DNA of 64,000 nucleotides from assembly GCF_947500705.1 (NCBI RefSeq), contig NZ_CANMSY010000008.1, positions 1-64,000 on the forward strand, read 5' to 3'. The position numbers were made by a program, and so were the translations under genes. Positions 34,394 to 44,131 of this stretch are shown here, piece by piece; within the stretch, counting starts at the first letter, position 1; each line of letters starts with the position of its first letter. Source of the stretch: an uncultured Brachybacterium sp. GTDB lineage: Bacteria > Actinomycetota > Actinomycetes > Actinomycetales > Dermabacteraceae. The notes below the pieces were generated by a model. The model was not told where the DNA came from. It saw nothing but the letters and a program-made list of their open reading frames with translations, and did not search any database.

Positions 34394-36082
34394 ATCCCGG
34401 CCCTCGATGTCGACCGTGACCCAGCCCTCTCCGCTGCTGCGCAGCAGAACGCCTTCCGACGTGCCGGCCCACACCGTCTCGGCCACCACCGAGCCGGCGA
34501 TCCGATCGGTTCCGGCGGCGAGCGGGGGCAATGCCTCTCTGCCGGAGGCGAAGTCGACGATCTGTGCCCTCCGTTCACCGGAGACGGGATCGGTTCCCAG
34601 CACGAGCACCGCGATCTCGTCGTACCAGCTGGCCTCGGTGATGTCCTGGAGATAGGTGCGTACGGGGACGGGCTCGGTCAGCGAGGACGGGTTCCCTTCG
34701 CTGTCCCGCACCACCGCGCACAGATCCAGCCGGCTGCCCGCGGTGTCAGCGGACAGGACGAGCATCCGGGTGGCATCCGCCGCGATCTCCAAGGCACGGA
34801 TCTCGCGTGCGGTCAGCCAGGGTGCATCGACCTTCGCATCGAGCTCTGCGCCCCGGCCGGACAGCGCGAGCAGCGCGCCTGCGCTCGACAGGGTGGAGGT
34901 CCAGACGAATCCCGCGTCGTCGAGGCATGGTGGCACGAAGGCGCCACCGGTCGCGGCCTCGCGCACCGGCACGGAATCGTCCGTCGAGGCGAGCAGCACG
35001 ATGCTCCCCTCCGGATTGCGGGCCGCTGCGAGCACTCCGTCCTGGCCGATCACCGGGGAGGAGAGCTCCGTGGTCTCGAGCGCGGGCACCAGCTGCGCGG
35101 CGGGTGCTCCCCGACCCGGATCGGCCAGCGAGATGATCCCGGTCGCGCCGGCGGCGATCGGACGATGTCCGGGCAGCGCACGCTCGGTCCGGACCTGCTC
35201 GTCGAGCACCAGCTCCTCGCCGTCCTGCACCATCCGGACGCCGGACAGGGTGCGCAACGAGCGCAGGGAGGCTTCGAGCTGGGACAGCGCCAGCATCCTC
35301 GGACCGGTGGGGAGGCTGGCGATCGCGGTGGGCACAGCAACCTGCGTGCCGCCGTCGGGACCGGTGGTGATGACGGCATCGGAGATCCCGGAGGTCCGGG
35401 GGATCTGGCTGGTGACCGCCGCTTGGAGGAAGCTCGCCGGGCCGGCGACGAGCGCTTCGAGCACGCTGGTGGCGCCCCGGCGCAGCGGGAACCAGCGGTG
35501 GTCGGGGACCAGGTGACGCTCCCGGACGTCGAGGAAGTAGAGCCGGGCCGGACCATAGAGGGACTCGAACGCCGCCTCCGAGAGGAAGATCCCATCGGGC
35601 ACCTCGCTGAGCCGCCACTGGTCATCGACCTGCTCGATCGCGACCTCGACCTCGCGGGACATCGCTCCTGCCAGCACGGTGCGCACCCCGCTGCCGTCCA
35701 CCAGCGCGACCACCTGGAGGATCAGAGTGAGGCTGCCGTCATCGAGCATCTCGACCTGCAGCTCCTGGCTGCTGGAGTACACGGTGATCCCGGCGGCCGG
35801 GTTCCACAGTTCGCTGGCCGGTGCGGTGAGATACGCGCGAGCCACCGCGAAGTCGTCCTCGGAGCCGACGCCGGCCTGGACGAATCCAGCGGCGACCGCC
35901 GGGGCGTCGGCGTCGGGCGGGGGCGGAAGTGCTCTCACGTACGGAGCTCCCGGCTGGGACCGCCCCGTCAACCCGCGGCTGGAGATCGGGGAATCGGTGG
36001 GGATGCGGGCACAGGCCGTACCGATGCCCAGCACCGCTGCGGCACCTGCAGCGCGAAGCACATGACGACGTGCCGGTCTCAT
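34379..36082 (-). CDS. lpqB: LpqB lipoprotein, MtrB partner
   Basis: A 567-residue lipoprotein. RR at 5-6 starts the signal peptide, a hydrophobic stretch follows and the lipobox is G-T-A-C with Cys24, so a twin-arginine or Sec route is possible. The mature part has an N-terminal GerMN-like domain (about 60-300: GPARLYFLDVRERHLVPDHRW is its conserved region) and a C-terminal beta-propeller-like domain. LpqB contacts the extracellular part of MtrB and affects MtrA phosphorylation and cell division. It overlaps mtrB by 4 bases (ATGA), as in the mycobacterial operon. Confidence 0.95.
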   Translation of the reverse strand: MRPARRHVLRAAGAAAVLGIGTACARIPTDSPISSRGLTGRSQPGAPYVRALPPPPDADAPAVAAGFVQAGVGSEDDFAVARAYLTAPASELWNPAAGITVYSSSQELQVEMLDDGSLTLILQVVALVDGSGVRTVLAGAMSREVEVAIEQVDDQWRLSEVPDGIFLSEAAFESLYGPARLYFLDVRERHLVPDHRWFPLRRGATSVLEALVAGPASFLQAAVTSQIPRTSGISDAVITTGPDGGTQVAVPTAIASLPTGPRMLALSQLEASLRSLRTLSGVRMVQDGEELVLDEQVRTERALPGHRPIAAGATGIISLADPGRGAPAAQLVPALETTELSSPVIGQDGVLAAARNPEGSIVLLASTDDSVPVREAATGGAFVPPCLDDAGFVWTSTLSSAGALLALSGRGAELDAKVDAPWLTAREIRALEIAADATRMLVLSADTAGSRLDLCAVVRDSEGNPSSLTEPVPVRTYLQDITEASWYDEIAVLVLGTDPVSGERRAQIVDFASGREALPPLAAGTDRIAGSVVAETVWAGTSEGVLLRSSGEGWVTVDIEGRDPSFY

Positions 36083-37809
36083 CGCGCACCTCCGCTCTCG
36101 TCGGGATCCGGAGACGGATCGCTTCCGGTGTCGTCCAGATCGGGGAGCAGTCCGGGTCCGATCCGGATCTCTCCGGTCGGTGTCGAGGAGACCGCGGCGT
36201 CGGCCTCCCGCCGATCCAGCGAACGCTCGAGCCGCAGCGGGGAGCGCGTCAACGGGGTGCCCGGGCGCCGCGGGAGCGTCAGCCGGAACACCGCGCCCTC
36301 GCCCTCCTGCCCCCAGGCCTGGAGCCAGCCATCATGCAGTCGGGCGTCTTCGACGGAGATCGACAGTCCCAGACCGGTTCCCCCGAGGGTCCGGGCCCGC
36401 GAGGGATCAGCTCGCCAGAAACGGTCGAACACGTGCGCTGCGTCCTCCGCGGAGATGCCGTGGCCGTGGTCCTGGACCACCACCGCCACGGCGTCGTCGT
36501 CCGCGGCGGTCTGGATCAGCACCGGATGCCCGGCACCGTGCTCGATCGCGTTGGTCAGCAGATTTCGCAGCACCCGGTCGATGCGGCGTGCATCGACCAC
36601 CGCGTGCACGTCTCCCCCGGCCAGCCGCACGTCCAGCAGGCAGCCACGGGCCCCAGCCAGCGGGCGGACGTCCTCGAGCGCCCGCTCGACGAGCGCATCG
36701 ACATTCTCGCGGTGCGCCTCGAGCTCCGCGGCACCGGCATCGAAGCGGGAGATCTCCAGCAGGTCCGTGAGCAGCACCTCGAAGCGCTGGACCTGCGCGG
36801 AGAGCAGCTCGGTGGTCCGCTGCAGCTCACCGGGCAGGTCGGAACGTCGAGCATCGAGCACCGAGGAGGCCATGCGAATCGTCGTCAGAGGGGTGCGCAG
36901 CTCGTGGGAGACGTCGGCGACGAACCGCTGCTGGACGTACGAGAGTTCGGTCAGATCGTCGACCTTCTGCTCGAGGCTGCGAGCCATATCGTTGAAGGAC
37001 TCCCCCACCCGGGCCAGCTCGTCACCGCCCGATATCTCGACTCTGCTGGTCAGATCCCCGGCGGCCATCCGCTCCGCCGCGTACGCAGCACGTTTCAGAG
37101 GGGTGGTCACCATCCGCGCCACGACGATCGCGATGCCGACGATGAGAGCCATCAGCACCCCGCCTCCACCGAGGATCACCCGTTGCACGAAGGCGAGCGT
37201 GTCCTGCTCCTCCTGCATGGAGTAGACGAGATAGAGATCGTAGGAGCCGGAGCCGGGGACGATCACCCGGGTCCCCACCAGGAGAGCCGGATCGGTGTTC
37301 CCCATGCCGTCCTCACGGCCGATCGAGCGCCAGGAGATCGTCTCCGGCTGATCGGCGACCGCCGCGGCGAACTCACCATCGACCTCGTCGAAGAGGGTCC
37401 GTTCCGAGGACTCGACAGGGAAGACCGTGCCGGTGGTCTCCACCGGCACCAGAGCGACCTCGCGGCGGTCACCGCCGCCCTGCCCGCCGGTGCTCTGGAC
37501 GAAGGCGCTGACGGCATCCTGCTGCTGGGTGCTGGTGGACCCGGAGGCCTGTGTGAGGTTCTCGATGAGATCCCCCCTGACCTCGAGCGTCTCTTCGAGC
37601 ACCCGATCCCGGCGCTGCTCGTAGAGACCGTCGGCGATGACGGAGGAGAGGTACGCGCCGACCACCAGCAGGGCCACGACGGACAGCAGAGTGGTCACCA
37701 GCACGACCCTCAGTGCCAGCGGCCAGCTGCGCGGATCGACATCGATCACCGAGCGCCCCACCGGGCGCTCCGCCAGGGCCGGACGGCTTGCCTCGAGGGT
37801 GCTCACCAT
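36079..37809 (-). CDS. mtrB: MtrB sensor histidine kinase
   Basis: A 576-residue kinase. Membrane segments at about 31-55 and 210-235 flank an extracellular sensor domain of about 155 residues. A HAMP domain (RMVTTPLKRAAYAAERMAAG) leads to HisKA with H302 in VADVSHELRTPLTTI, then HATPase_c with NLLTNAIEH, QDHGHGI and GGTGLGLSI. The C-terminal tail (about 525-576) is disordered and acidic. MtrB regulates MtrA; in mycobacteria this pair controls cell division, cell-wall hydrolases and replication. Confidence 0.95.
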   Translation of the reverse strand: MVSTLEASRPALAERPVGRSVIDVDPRSWPLALRVVLVTTLLSVVALLVVGAYLSSVIADGLYEQRRDRVLEETLEVRGDLIENLTQASGSTSTQQQDAVSAFVQSTGGQGGGDRREVALVPVETTGTVFPVESSERTLFDEVDGEFAAAVADQPETISWRSIGREDGMGNTDPALLVGTRVIVPGSGSYDLYLVYSMQEEQDTLAFVQRVILGGGGVLMALIVGIAIVVARMVTTPLKRAAYAAERMAAGDLTSRVEISGGDELARVGESFNDMARSLEQKVDDLTELSYVQQRFVADVSHELRTPLTTIRMASSVLDARRSDLPGELQRTTELLSAQVQRFEVLLTDLLEISRFDAGAAELEAHRENVDALVERALEDVRPLAGARGCLLDVRLAGGDVHAVVDARRIDRVLRNLLTNAIEHGAGHPVLIQTAADDDAVAVVVQDHGHGISAEDAAHVFDRFWRADPSRARTLGGTGLGLSISVEDARLHDGWLQAWGQEGEGAVFRLTLPRRPGTPLTRSPLRLERSLDRREADAAVSSTPTGEIRIGPGLLPDLDDTGSDPSPDPDESGGAR

Positions 37810-37822
37810 CGCACCGGAGCTC

Positions 37823-38521
37823 TCAGGATCCGCCCCCGGCGCGGTATCCGACCCCGCGCACGGTCACCACGATCGCGGGGTTCTCCGGATCATGCTCGAT
37901 CTTCGAACGCAGCCGCTGCACGTGGACGTTGACCAGCCGGGTATCGGCACTGTGGCGGTATCCCCAGACGTCGCGCAGCAGCACGTCGCGGGTGAACACC
38001 TGCCACGGCTTGCGGGCGAGCTGGGTGAGCAGATCGAATTCCAGGGGGGTCAGCGAGATCAGCTCGTCACCGCGGCGCACCTCGTGACCGTCCACATCGA
38101 TGGTGAGGTCCCCGACAGTGAGCTGCTCGGTGGTGGGGGCCTCCACCCGGCGCACCCGCGCCTTGATGCGGGCGACCAGCTCCTCGGGTTCGAAGGGCTT
38201 GGTGAGATAGTCGTCGGCCCCGGCCTCGAGGCCCTCGACCACATCTGCGGTGTCGGTGCGGGCGGTGAGCATGATGATCGGCACCCCGGACTCCCTGCGC
38301 AGCCGGCGGCACACCTCGATCCCGTCCATGCCGGGCAGCATGAGGTCGAGCAGGACCAGATCGGGGCGCAGGCGCGGGAAGGTCTCCAGTGCGGAGGCTC
38401 CGTCCGGGGAGGTCGCGACCTCGTAGCCCTTTCCGCGCAGGACGATGCCGACCATCTCGGCGATCGCCTGATCGTCATCGACCACCAGGATCCTAGAAGG
38501 CGTCGTCATGGTGATCATCAT
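37823..38521 (-). CDS. mtrA: MtrA response regulator
   Basis: A 232-residue OmpR-type regulator: acidic pocket D15-D16-D17 in ILVVDDDQ, phosphoacceptor D59 in LVLLDLMLPGMDG, Lys in YLTKPFEPEELVARI, and a winged-helix output domain (TPLEFDLLTQLARKPWQVF, HSADTRLVNVHVQRLRSKI). Numbering is from the ATG at 38521; an ATG four codons downstream (38509, MTTPSRILVV) is equally likely. The gap to mtrB is 13 bases, so the order is mtrA-mtrB-lpqB. It diverges from the gene at 38706; a short inverted repeat lies between. Confidence 0.96.
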   Translation of the reverse strand: MMITMTTPSRILVVDDDQAIAEMVGIVLRGKGYEVATSPDGASALETFPRLRPDLVLLDLMLPGMDGIEVCRRLRRESGVPIIMLTARTDTADVVEGLEAGADDYLTKPFEPEELVARIKARVRRVEAPTTEQLTVGDLTIDVDGHEVRRGDELISLTPLEFDLLTQLARKPWQVFTRDVLLRDVWGYRHSADTRLVNVHVQRLRSKIEHDPENPAIVVTVRGVGYRAGGGS

Positions 38522-38705
38522 GCCACCGACGGAGGTCCGGAGCGGGGACGTGGGGATCAGGGGTGTCCGGAAGACGCGAGGTCTTCGACGTTCGTCGGAT
38601 CAGCAGCGGTGCCCGCACTCCGTAAGGTCAGGGCTGGAGATCCTCTCCCGCCCGGTCCGGACCTGACAGCCGGCCGCACCGCACCCGTCAGCAGCAGGAG
38701 GCCCG
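38522..38705. promoter_or_regulatory. divergent promoter region of mtrA and the 38706 gene
   Basis: A 184-base region between divergent genes. GAAGAC-GCGAG-GTCTTC (38570-38586) is an inverted repeat with 6-base arms. GCAGCAGGAGG just before 38706 is a ribosome-binding site. No -10/-35 pair is convincing. The repeat is a candidate operator for shared control. Confidence 0.35.
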
Positions 38706-39863
38706 ATGAGCACGCAGTGGACCGCCCCGGGAGCACACGGTTCCGGCGAGCCCTCCCCACCGTCGACGTCCGACGGCGGACCTTTCGGTCCGCAGCCCAC
38801 GCACGGCGCACCCGGACCGCACTCTGCGCCACCTCCCGGCGGGCCGCGTCGCGAGCTGGTCCAGGCGACGCCGCTGTTCCCGCTGCGGCCGCTGGGTCTG
38901 GGCGAGGTGCTCGGTGCGGCGGTGCGGATCTATCGGCTGCGTGCCCGTTCGGTGCTCGGCGTCGCCGCAGCCGTGTACGGCGTCGCCTTCGTGATCATGA
39001 CCTTCGCCACCGGCGCGAGCATGGTCCCCATGATGGGTGACATGCAGGCCGTGCTCGAGGACCCCGGCGCCACCACCGCGACCACCACCGCGTTCGGCTC
39101 CGTGCGCGACGTGGTGCTGATGGTCGTCTCGAGCGCGGTGACCATGATCGTCTCGCTGGTCTCCTCGGCGCTGGTGACCGTGGCCCTGACCCGGGTCGCG
39201 CTCGGAGAGGCCGTCGGCGATCACGTCTCGACTGCCGAGATGTGGACCGCCATGCGCCGTCGCGGGCTGTCCGCCGTCGCGGTGACCCTGCTGATCGGCC
39301 TGCTCAGCGGGATCAGCTTCACGGTGCTGCTCCTGCTGGGGATGCTCCCGCTGATCCTGCTCCAGGAGGCGACCGCCCTCACCATCGTGACGCTGGTGAT
39401 CGGTCTGGTCGCTGCGGTCCTGGTCACGCTCTGGATCTGGGCCCGTACGGTGCTCGCGGTCCCCGCGCTGGTGCTCGAGGAGACAGGGGTGTTCGGCGCG
39501 CTCCGGCGCAGCTTCGCGATGACCCGCGGTCGTCGGCTCTGGCGGGTGCTGGGCACCACGATCCTGCTGTACCTCCTCTACATGATCGCGGTCCAGATCA
39601 TCGTGGGCGTCTTCAGCACCATCGCCATGATCGCCTACCTGGCCATCCTGCTGATCAGCTCGTTCGAGGCGATGCTGCTGGGCATGGCCGTGCTCACGAT
39701 CCTCTCGATGGTGGGCAGCTACGCCGCCACGTTCCTGCTGGCCCCGTTCCTCTCCGCCGGCTACGTGGCCGTCTACGCGGACAACCGGATGCGCCATGAG
39801 GCCTGGGACGTCGAGCTGACGCGTCGAGCTCGCGAGCACTGGAACGGGGCAGGGATCCGGTGA
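38706..39863 (+). CDS. multi-pass membrane protein of the glycerophosphodiesterase membrane-domain type
   Basis: A 385-residue protein with a Pro/Gly/Ser-rich cytoplasmic head (1-55), the FPLRPLGLGEVLGAAVRIYR motif just before the first helix, and six to seven membrane segments. ALVLEETGVFGALRRSFAMTRGRRLWRVLGT is the conserved internal segment of this actinobacterial family (DUF7847 or GDPD membrane domain); no phosphodiesterase catalytic domain is attached. It overlaps the following DUF4129 gene by 4 bases and heads the MoxR/DUF58 operon. Function unknown. Confidence 0.85.
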   Translation: MSTQWTAPGAHGSGEPSPPSTSDGGPFGPQPTHGAPGPHSAPPPGGPRRELVQATPLFPLRPLGLGEVLGAAVRIYRLRARSVLGVAAAVYGVAFVIMTFATGASMVPMMGDMQAVLEDPGATTATTTAFGSVRDVVLMVVSSAVTMIVSLVSSALVTVALTRVALGEAVGDHVSTAEMWTAMRRRGLSAVAVTLLIGLLSGISFTVLLLLGMLPLILLQEATALTIVTLVIGLVAAVLVTLWIWARTVLAVPALVLEETGVFGALRRSFAMTRGRRLWRVLGTTILLYLLYMIAVQIIVGVFSTIAMIAYLAILLISSFEAMLLGMAVLTILSMVGSYAATFLLAPFLSAGYVAVYADNRMRHEAWDVELTRRAREHWNGAGIR

Positions 39864-40534
39864 ATCCCGCCGCTCCCCCGCCCCAGGATGCCGACGAGGC
39901 GCGCGCCCGCCTCCTGGAGGAGCTCTCGAAGCCGGAGTACGACGACTCCCCCGGCTTCGTGGCCTGGGTGCTCACCACCCTCGAGAACTGGCTGATGAAG
40001 GTGCTCGACGGCATCGACGGCTCCTCGGCCGCCCAGGCAGGGATCGCCGTGCTGATCGCGGTGGCGCTGACCGTGCTGGTGGTGCTGGTGCTGCGCCGCA
40101 CCGGGCTGATCCGTCGCAGCCATATCCTCTCCGTCACGGCTGACCTCGATGCGGAGCCGGTGCTCCGCGGCGCCGAGCTGCGCGACGCAGCACGAGAGGC
40201 GATCGACGCAGGTCGCGTCGACGACGGTACGGTGCTCGCACTGCGCGCGCTGGTGCGCGATCTCGAGGAGCGCACCCTGCTGGAGGTGTCCGCGGGGATG
40301 ACCGCACACGAAGCGGCCACCCACGCCGCCGCTCCCTTCCCCGAACTGCGCGGACGCCTGCAGCGCGGCGCCGTCGCCTTCGACACCGCCGCCTACTCCC
40401 ACCGCAGCACCACCGTCAAACAGGCGGACGATCTGCTGAGACTGGCCGAGTACATCGCCGAATCCGTCCCGGACCTGACCGCCGTGACCGGTGCCGAGCC
40501 GGTCTCCGCACCGGTGATGCGAGCGGGCGCATGA
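39860..40534 (+). CDS. DUF4129 domain protein
   Basis: A 224-residue protein with one membrane segment (IAVLIAVALTVLVVLVLRR, about 72-90). The C-terminal DUF4129 domain (about 105-215) has LRGAELRDAAREAIDAGRV and a late TVKQADDLLRLAEYI helix. In most actinobacteria this membrane protein is encoded with DUF4350, MoxR and DUF58 proteins. Overlaps both neighbours by 4 bases (ATGA), so the operon is tightly coupled. Function unknown, possibly envelope-related. Confidence 0.87.
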   Translation: MNPAAPPPQDADEARARLLEELSKPEYDDSPGFVAWVLTTLENWLMKVLDGIDGSSAAQAGIAVLIAVALTVLVVLVLRRTGLIRRSHILSVTADLDAEPVLRGAELRDAAREAIDAGRVDDGTVLALRALVRDLEERTLLEVSAGMTAHEAATHAAAPFPELRGRLQRGAVAFDTAAYSHRSTTVKQADDLLRLAEYIAESVPDLTAVTGAEPVSAPVMRAGA

Positions 40535-41751
40535 GCCTCAGCCCTGCCCCAGTGTCCACGGCGACTCCTGCTCCGCCGGCCGATGGATCAGCCCGTGCAC
40601 CACGCCAGCAGGCGGGGTCCTCGCGGCGGCGCCCCTGGCTGACCATTCTCATCGTGCTCGCGATGCTCGCCGCGATCGTGGCCTCGATCGCCCGCGGCTA
40701 CTACCGGGACGGGCCGCTCGAGCCCGATGCCCCCACCGGTCAGGGCTCGAAAGCAGTGGTCCAGGTGCTCGGGGACCTCGGCGTGAAGGTGGAGGTCGAC
40801 CGCCACACCGTCGATGCCGCCGAGGCGCTGCGCATGGGCCGCACCGTGCTGGTCACCGACCCGCGGAGCCTCAGCGCCCCGCAGCTGGAATCGCTCGCCG
40901 CGGCCCATGAGGACGGGGCCGGGCGCCTGGTGCTGGTCGCCCCCGATCTGGTGACCCTCTCCTACTTCTCCTCTCAGATCTCGCCTTCCGGTGCGGTGCG
41001 CACCGAGACCCTGATCGAGGCCGGACCCGGCTGCGGTGACCTCGCGCATCAGGCCGAGGCGCTCCTGGTCCCCGCGGCCGAGGAGGCGATCCGCGGCGCC
41101 GCCTCCCTGTACCGCGTCTCGGGCGAGGGTGAGTCCTGCTTCAGCGCCGACCAGGGCTCACTCGTGGCTGAGCATGACGGGGCGCTGGTCCTGGGCAGCG
41201 CGGACCTGCTCACCAACGACGCAGTGGGCCGGGCGGACAACTCCGCCCTGGTGCTGAACAGCCTCAGCAGCGAGGGCGCGCTGAGCTGGTACGTCCCCTC
41301 CGCGAACGATCCGATGGGCTCGACCTCGCAGACACTGCTCGGGTATCTGCCTGACTGGGCAGGTCCGCTCCTGCTCTGGCTGCTGCTGATCGCGACCGTC
41401 GCTCTGGTGGCCCTGGGCCGCCGCTTCGGTCCGGTCGTGGTCGAGCCGCTGCCGGTCACCGTCCGCCCCCAGGAGCTGGTCCTGGGACGGGCCCGGCTGC
41501 TCCAGCGCTCCGGCGACCGGCAGGCTGCCGCGACAGCATTGCGCTCAGCGGCTGCATCCCGGCTCGCGAGCCGTCTCGGTCTGCGCCGCGAGTCCGCCCT
41601 CGACGGTCTGCTGGCAGCGCTCGCGCCGCATGTGGGCCGCTCCCCCGAGCAGCTGCGCGCGCTGCTCGGACCCAGGCCCGTCACCAGTGACCAGGACCTC
41701 GTGCGCCTCGCACATGACCTCGACCATCTCGAGAAGGAGATCGACCGATGA
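40531..41751 (+). CDS. DUF4350 domain protein
   Basis: A 406-residue protein with membrane segments near 38-58 and about 275-297. The DUF4350 domain lies between them: GQGSKAVVQVLGDLGVKVEVDR, then LVTDPRSLSAPQLESLAAAHEDGAGRLVLVAPD, ending in ALSWYVPSANDP. The C-terminal 110 residues (LGRARLLQRSGDRQAAATAL) are helical and cytoplasmic. It is coupled to DUF4129 and to the MoxR gene by 4-base overlaps. This family resembles GldG-type domains; no reaction is known. Confidence 0.88.
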   Translation: MSLSPAPVSTATPAPPADGSARAPRQQAGSSRRRPWLTILIVLAMLAAIVASIARGYYRDGPLEPDAPTGQGSKAVVQVLGDLGVKVEVDRHTVDAAEALRMGRTVLVTDPRSLSAPQLESLAAAHEDGAGRLVLVAPDLVTLSYFSSQISPSGAVRTETLIEAGPGCGDLAHQAEALLVPAAEEAIRGAASLYRVSGEGESCFSADQGSLVAEHDGALVLGSADLLTNDAVGRADNSALVLNSLSSEGALSWYVPSANDPMGSTSQTLLGYLPDWAGPLLLWLLLIATVALVALGRRFGPVVVEPLPVTVRPQELVLGRARLLQRSGDRQAAATALRSAAASRLASRLGLRRESALDGLLAALAPHVGRSPEQLRALLGPRPVTSDQDLVRLAHDLDHLEKEIDR

Positions 41752-42776
41752 CCGACCCCACTGCGGGTGCTGCCCCGCATCCCGAACCCGTCGCCACTGA
41801 GGTGCCCAGCCGCGGCCCTGACGTCGACCAGGACACCCGTGCCCAGCTCCAGCAGCTCTCCACCGAGATCCACAAGGGCGTGGTGGGGCAGGACGCGGCC
41901 GTGACCAGCCTGGTCGTGGCGCTGCTGTGTCGTGGCCACGTGCTGCTCGAGGGGGTGCCGGGCGTCGCCAAGACGTTGCTGGTGCGTTCCCTGGCCGCGG
42001 CCCTCGATGTCCGCATGCGGCGCGTGCAGTTCACCCCTGACATGATGCCCGGCGACATCACCGGCTCCCTCATCTACGACAACGCCACCAGCGACCTCGT
42101 CTTCCGCGAGGGCCCCGTCTTCACGAACCTGCTGCTGGCCGACGAGATCAACCGCACGCCTCCCAAGACGCAGTCCGCACTGCTGGAGGCGATGGAGGAA
42201 CGGCAGGTGACCATCGATGGGGCGAGCCGTCCGCTGCCCGATCCCTTCGTGGTGATCGCCACCCAGAACCCGATCGAGTTCGATGGCACCTACACCCTGC
42301 CCGAGGCCCAGCTGGACCGCTTCCTGCTCAAAGCTGTGATGCCGCTGCCGGAGCGAGAGGTCGAGGTGGACGTGCTGCGTCGCCACGCCGGCGGCTTCGA
42401 CACCACGGACCTCGCTGCGATGGGTCTGCGGGCGGTGGTGGACATCCCCTCGCTGCATCGCGCCCAGCGCGATGTCGCCGCCGTGGTGGCCGAGGATCCC
42501 GTGGTGCAGTACATCGTGGACGTGTGCCGGGCCACCCGCCGCTCCCCCAGCCTCACCCTCGGGGTCTCGCCCCGCGGCGCGATCTCGCTGCTGCGCACCT
42601 CCCGTGCCTGGGCCTACCTCTCCGGCCGCGACTTCATCACGCCGGACGACGTCAAGACGATGGCCCTGTCCACGCTCTCCCACCGGGTGCGGCTGACCAC
42701 CGAGGCCGAGCTCGAAGGCACCCAGGTCGAGGCCGTGCTCGCCGCGACCCTCGCCTCCGTGCCGGTACCCCGCTGA
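41748..42776 (+). CDS. MoxR-family AAA+ ATPase
   Basis: A 342-residue AAA+ ATPase. Walker A GVPGVAKT (69-76), Walker B LLLADEINRTPPKTQSALLEAMEE, sensor 1 VIATQNPIEFDGTYTLPEAQLDRFL and sensor 2 (VSPRGAISLLRTSRAWAY) are all present. MoxR ATPases act with vWA- or DUF58-type proteins in chaperone-like maturation of protein complexes. The DUF58 partner gene starts 10 bases downstream. Confidence 0.95.
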   Translation: MTDPTAGAAPHPEPVATEVPSRGPDVDQDTRAQLQQLSTEIHKGVVGQDAAVTSLVVALLCRGHVLLEGVPGVAKTLLVRSLAAALDVRMRRVQFTPDMMPGDITGSLIYDNATSDLVFREGPVFTNLLLADEINRTPPKTQSALLEAMEERQVTIDGASRPLPDPFVVIATQNPIEFDGTYTLPEAQLDRFLLKAVMPLPEREVEVDVLRRHAGGFDTTDLAAMGLRAVVDIPSLHRAQRDVAAVVAEDPVVQYIVDVCRATRRSPSLTLGVSPRGAISLLRTSRAWAYLSGRDFITPDDVKTMALSTLSHRVRLTTEAELEGTQVEAVLAATLASVPVPR

Positions 42777-42786
42777 GGCACGGCTG

Positions 42787-44085
42787 ATGAGGATCTCGCT
42801 GACCCCGCGCGCGGCCCTGGTCGCGCTGATCGCGCTGCCCGTGATCGTGCTCTGGCCCCTGTGGTGGGTGGTGCTGATCCTGGTGGCGATCTGGGCGCTG
42901 GTGATCCTCGCCGATGCGTTCTCAGCACCGAACCCGCGCCGGATCCGGGTACGGCGTGAGGCACCGACGCAGGTGAGGCTGGGCAACTCCGTCCGCGGCC
43001 GGCTGCTGCTGACGAATCCCACCTCGCGCACCGCCCGGCTCGAGGTGCGCGATGCCTGGAACCCCACGGCCGGTCTCGACGACCAGCGTTCCGCGGTCGA
43101 CGTCCCCGCCCAGGAACGCCGGGCCATCGCGCAGAGCTTCACCCCCACCCGTCGCGGAGAGCACCGCTCGCGCACGCTGCTGGTCGCCTCGCGCGGCCCG
43201 TGGGGGCTGGCCCGGCGCACCACCGAGGTCGGCGTGCCCGGCCGGCTGCTGGCGCTGCATCCCTTCGGGTCACGTCGGCATCTGCCGTCGCGGGTCCAGC
43301 GGCTGCGAGAGATCGAGGGGCTGGCGGCGATCCATCAGCGCGGGCAGGGCACCGAGTTCGACTCCCTGCGCGATTTCGTGGACGGGGATGATGTGCGCTC
43401 GATCGACTGGCGTGCCACTGCCCGTCGTCGCAGCGTCGTGGTGCGCACCTGGCGCCCTGAACGGGACCGTCACGTGCTGATCGTGGTGGACACCTCGCGC
43501 ACTTCGGCCGGCCGGCTCGGCGAGTCGACTCGGCTGGATGCCGCGTTCGACGCCGCGCTGCTGCTGACGGCGCTCGCGGGGCAGGCCGGGGACCGGGTGG
43601 ATCTGATCTGCGTGGACCGCATCCCCCACCTCTCGGTGCTCGGCTCGACCCGCACCACAGTGCTCCACGACATGGTCACCGCGACCGCAGCAGTGGATCC
43701 GGCGCTCGTGGAGACCGACTGGGAGCTCGCCGCGAGCACCATCACCCAGCGCGCCCGTCGCGGCTCCCTGGTGGTGCTGCTGACCCCGGTCGAGTCCTCC
43801 GTGGTGCATACCGGACTGCTGCCCGTGGCAGCCCGCCTGGCCAGAGACCATCCGTTGGTCGTCGCGTCGGTCTCCGACCCAGCCCTCGAGGAGCTCGCCG
43901 CCGGCCGCGGCGATCTGGAGTCCGTGTACCTCGCGGCAGCGGCGGAGCAGGCCCGTGCCGAGCGGACGGGAGTCTCGCATGCTCTGGAGCGGGTCGGCGC
44001 GCATGTGGTCGATGCCCCGCCGGAACGGGCCCCTCAGGCCCTGGCCGATGCCTATCTCGCGCTGAAGGCCGCCGGGAAGCTCTGA
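42787..44085 (+). CDS. DUF58 domain protein (MoxR partner)
   Basis: A 432-residue protein with two adjacent membrane segments at 9-45, an extracellular-like beta domain, and the DUF58 signature around residue 199: DFVDGDDVRSIDWRATARR. A von Willebrand A-like region follows (VLIVVDTSRTSAG as MIDAS-like strand, then LVVLLTPVESSVVHTGLLP). It is the usual partner of MoxR in this operon. AGGCACGGCTG stands before the ATG, a poor ribosome site; coupling to the MoxR gene may help. Confidence 0.92.
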   Translation: MRISLTPRAALVALIALPVIVLWPLWWVVLILVAIWALVILADAFSAPNPRRIRVRREAPTQVRLGNSVRGRLLLTNPTSRTARLEVRDAWNPTAGLDDQRSAVDVPAQERRAIAQSFTPTRRGEHRSRTLLVASRGPWGLARRTTEVGVPGRLLALHPFGSRRHLPSRVQRLREIEGLAAIHQRGQGTEFDSLRDFVDGDDVRSIDWRATARRRSVVVRTWRPERDRHVLIVVDTSRTSAGRLGESTRLDAAFDAALLLTALAGQAGDRVDLICVDRIPHLSVLGSTRTTVLHDMVTATAAVDPALVETDWELAASTITQRARRGSLVVLLTPVESSVVHTGLLPVAARLARDHPLVVASVSDPALEELAAGRGDLESVYLAAAAEQARAERTGVSHALERVGAHVVDAPPERAPQALADAYLALKAAGKL

Positions 44086-44131
44086 CCCTGCGCGCCGCGT
44101 CCTCCTGGCTCCACAGACGAGGCGACGCGAC

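Noticed and set aside
33227..37225. 1332-codon plus-strand frame opposite comF-like, lpqB and mtrB
   Set aside because: It is antisense to three recognisable genes and has the composition of a shadow frame, so it is not a giant novel protein.
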